From assembly GCA_903877095.1 (NCBI GenBank), contig CAIRCP010000051.1:31860-95859 (forward strand): a stretch of DNA of 64,000 bases, read 5' to 3'. The notes under the pieces were generated by a model, which saw only the letters and a list, made by a program, of their open reading frames with translations, searched no databases and was not told where the DNA came from. Position numbers and translations under genes: made by a program. How positions within the stretch are numbered: position 1 is the stretch's first letter; each line of letters starts with the position of its first letter. Source of the stretch: an uncultured Actinomycetes bacterium (GTDB taxonomy: Bacteria > Actinomycetota > Actinomycetes > Mycobacteriales > Mycobacteriaceae). Shown in pieces: positions 62,830 through 64,000 of the stretch.

Positions 62830-63531
62830 CTACCCGGGCGCGACTTCCATCGACTCGAGGTAGTACTTCTCCCGTCCGGTCGGGTAACCACCCCCGTCGG
62901 TCGCGATGTGCACATGATCGAAGTGGTTGGCGGTTTCGTTGCCGTAATCCGCGGTCCAACTCGGCGCCCCGATGCCGGGATAGAAGCCTTGCCGCCAGAT
63001 CACATGCAGCACACCCCAGCGCTTGGCGTTGGCCAGGGCGAAGCCGGCGATCTGGTTGCCAAGTTCAATGCCCTCCGGCGTGTGGTAGTCGGGGATCATG
63101 ACATCGATGGCCAAGCCTTCGGGATGCCATCTCAGCGCGTCTTGCCGAAACCCGCCGATGGTCTTGATGTCGAGAAACATCATGCTGATCGCACGTTCCA
63201 CCCAGATGCTGTGGATCTGCAAACCTTGCTCGGATGCCAGGCCAGGGGGTAGCTCGACGTGAAAGTCCTGGGCGGCGGTCGGCGCGTTTGCCGCCATCAG
63301 CTCCGCCTCGGCGAGATTGGCCACGGACGGGGCACCGTTCGGCGGCGGGCCCGGAAGTGGGCTGACCGCCGCCGCTGCGAGGGAGGCCGTGGCGGCCGAC
63401 GTCGATGACGGCGTCTGCGACAGCCCCGCACAGCAGCGCGGCTCCTTGTCCTGCGCATAGAACATGGCGGCGGCAACCACCAGCGATGACGCGGCGGCCA
63501 GTAAGCGCCCGCCGATCTTCATCTTCGCCAT
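62830..63531 (-). CDS. Secreted protein with an M15-like zinc peptidase domain
   Basis: The 233-residue protein has an N-terminal signal or anchor (GGRLLAAASSLVVAAAMFYA), an Ala/Pro-rich linker (40-85) and a C-terminal domain. There RWHPEGLAIDV (His136, Asp143) and FDHVHIA (His206, His208) reproduce the HxxGxAxD and HxH ligands of D-Ala-D-Ala peptidases and related ARB_07466-like domains. It may cleave peptidoglycan or act on the cell envelope; this is inference. ATG 63531 is the first start, and an ATG three codons later is possible. Confidence 0.8.
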   Translation of the reverse strand: MAKMKIGGRLLAAASSLVVAAAMFYAQDKEPRCCAGLSQTPSSTSAATASLAAAAVSPLPGPPPNGAPSVANLAEAELMAANAPTAAQDFHVELPPGLASEQGLQIHSIWVERAISMMFLDIKTIGGFRQDALRWHPEGLAIDVMIPDYHTPEGIELGNQIAGFALANAKRWGVLHVIWRQGFYPGIGAPSWTADYGNETANHFDHVHIATDGGGYPTGREKYYLESMEVAPG

Positions 63532-63569
63532 GCCGGAATACTTTACTTAGCTTCGTACCGCAATGGGTT

Positions 63570-63840
63570 GAGGGGCAGTTGGCCGCGCCCTCTCAGGGGC
63601 CGGATTGCCCGCGTCAGCGGGCCGGAAGTAAGGGGCAGAGTGCCCGCGCCAGCGGGGGGGATGCTGGGGGCACCCTGCCGGCGCCCACATTACGGGTTGG
63701 CAGCGTGTCGTGCACGACCGGACCCACAGGGACGGTGGCAGTGCATCAGGACGGGCCCAAGGGTGGAGTGTCCGCGTCCCTCCTGCGGACACCCCACCGA
63801 CGGCGCAGAGTGCCTGCGATAGGGGCGCAGACACTCCACG
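63570..63840. repeat. Non-coding tract of related GC-rich hairpins
   Basis: Between the peptidase gene and the right-end element there is no gene I can support. The sequence holds a series of short inverted repeats of one type: GCCCGCGTCAGCGGGC, TGCCCGCGCCAGCGGG, GTGTCCGC...GCGGACAC (63768-63792). A longer pair is GTGGAGTGTCCGCG (63763-63776) with CGCAGACACTCCAC (63826-63839), 13 of 14 paired. GGGGCAG followed by TTGGCC or AGTGCC recurs 60 bases apart. Confidence 0.6.
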
Positions 63841-63860
63841 TACACCAAGGTAGATCAGCG

Positions 63861-64000
63861 TGTTTAGTCGGCGCTTCTGGTAGCGCCTGTGTATCGATCT
63901 GGTAGCAGGGGTGCGGGGATCTGGTAGCGGCCCGGAGGATCGCTTTCATCCGTGACCGTTGGGGTCGCGGCGATGGAGAAGGATCCGTCCGCAGATGACT
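63861..64000 (+). mobile_element. Probable left end of an insertion sequence (truncated by the window)
   Basis: TCTGGTAGC occurs three times with an exact 22-base period (63876, 63898, 63920), after TGTTTAGTCGGCGC at 63861. Repeated terminal sites of this kind followed closely by a transposase gene are typical of IS21-family ends. A GTG-started frame begins at 63952 (VTVGVAAMEKDPSAD) and runs off the edge. The transposase identity cannot be checked from 16 codons. Confidence 0.45.

Overview
The window is high-GC, gene-dense chromosomal DNA of a member of the Mycobacteriaceae. The evidence is a run of mycobacterial marker genes recognisable from their proteins (whiB3, sigD/rsdA, guaB2-guaB3-choD, imuA'-imuB, dnaE2, icd1, metC-metA behind a SAM-IV riboswitch, lpdA-glpD2, sdhCDA), frequent GTG starts, and many ATGA/GTGA overlaps. 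The species cannot be named from the sequence alone. No tRNA, rRNA or CRISPR array was found.

Left block (1-24.9 kb). On the minus strand is sdhC-sdhD-sdhA, running off the left edge. Beyond a divergent gap come add, two hypothetical genes, upp convergent with a purine nucleoside phosphorylase, amiA1, a gamma-glutamylcyclotransferase-like gene, lpdA, glpD, an RluA-type pseudouridine synthase and a DUF1269-like gene. The next stretch is transcribed right to left: a three-gene cytochrome P450 system (ferredoxin, ferredoxin reductase, P450), the helicase lhr, a lutABC lactate-oxidation operon and nei2. Compared with the M. tuberculosis order as I remember it, this block (Rv3316 to Rv3296) is inverted relative to the rest, and several genes (cdd, deoA, sapM, pmmB, amiB1) are missing from between their usual neighbours.

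Junction (about 24.92 kb). An epoxide hydrolase gene and an exonuclease III gene meet tail to tail. Both have lost the C-terminal part that carries essential catalytic residues. This looks like the scar of the rearrangement that inverted the left block.

Centre (25.6-38.7 kb). This holds an alpha/beta hydrolase, icd1, a SAM-IV riboswitch, metC-metA-methyltransferase, a DUF3017 gene with folD, an old-yellow-enzyme oxidoreductase, an Rv1747-like FHA-ABC transporter with two small downstream genes, trmL and a nitroreductase. A short GC-rich repeat family (core GAGCGCAGCGACCCGGGA) occurs upstream of lpdA, between trmL and the nitroreductase, and inside the coding sequence of the FHA-ABC transporter.

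SOS region (39-48 kb). dnaE2, imuB and imuA' together encode the mycobacterial mutasome. Each transcription unit is preceded by a LexA box. A VIT-family transporter, htdY, lpqD and a thioesterase gene lie between them.

Right part (48-64 kb). A 1056-residue secreted putative pectate lyase with Ig-like repeats sits between imuA' and guaA. After it come guaA, choD, guaB3, guaB2, a DUF5319-like gene, rsdA-sigD, an Rv3415c-like gene and whiB3. Beyond whiB3 is an accessory stretch: an HNH-like ORF, a hemophore-like secreted protein, a small secreted protein overlapping an RsbW-like ATPase gene, a secreted M15-like peptidase, a hairpin-rich non-coding tract, and what looks like the left end of an insertion sequence.
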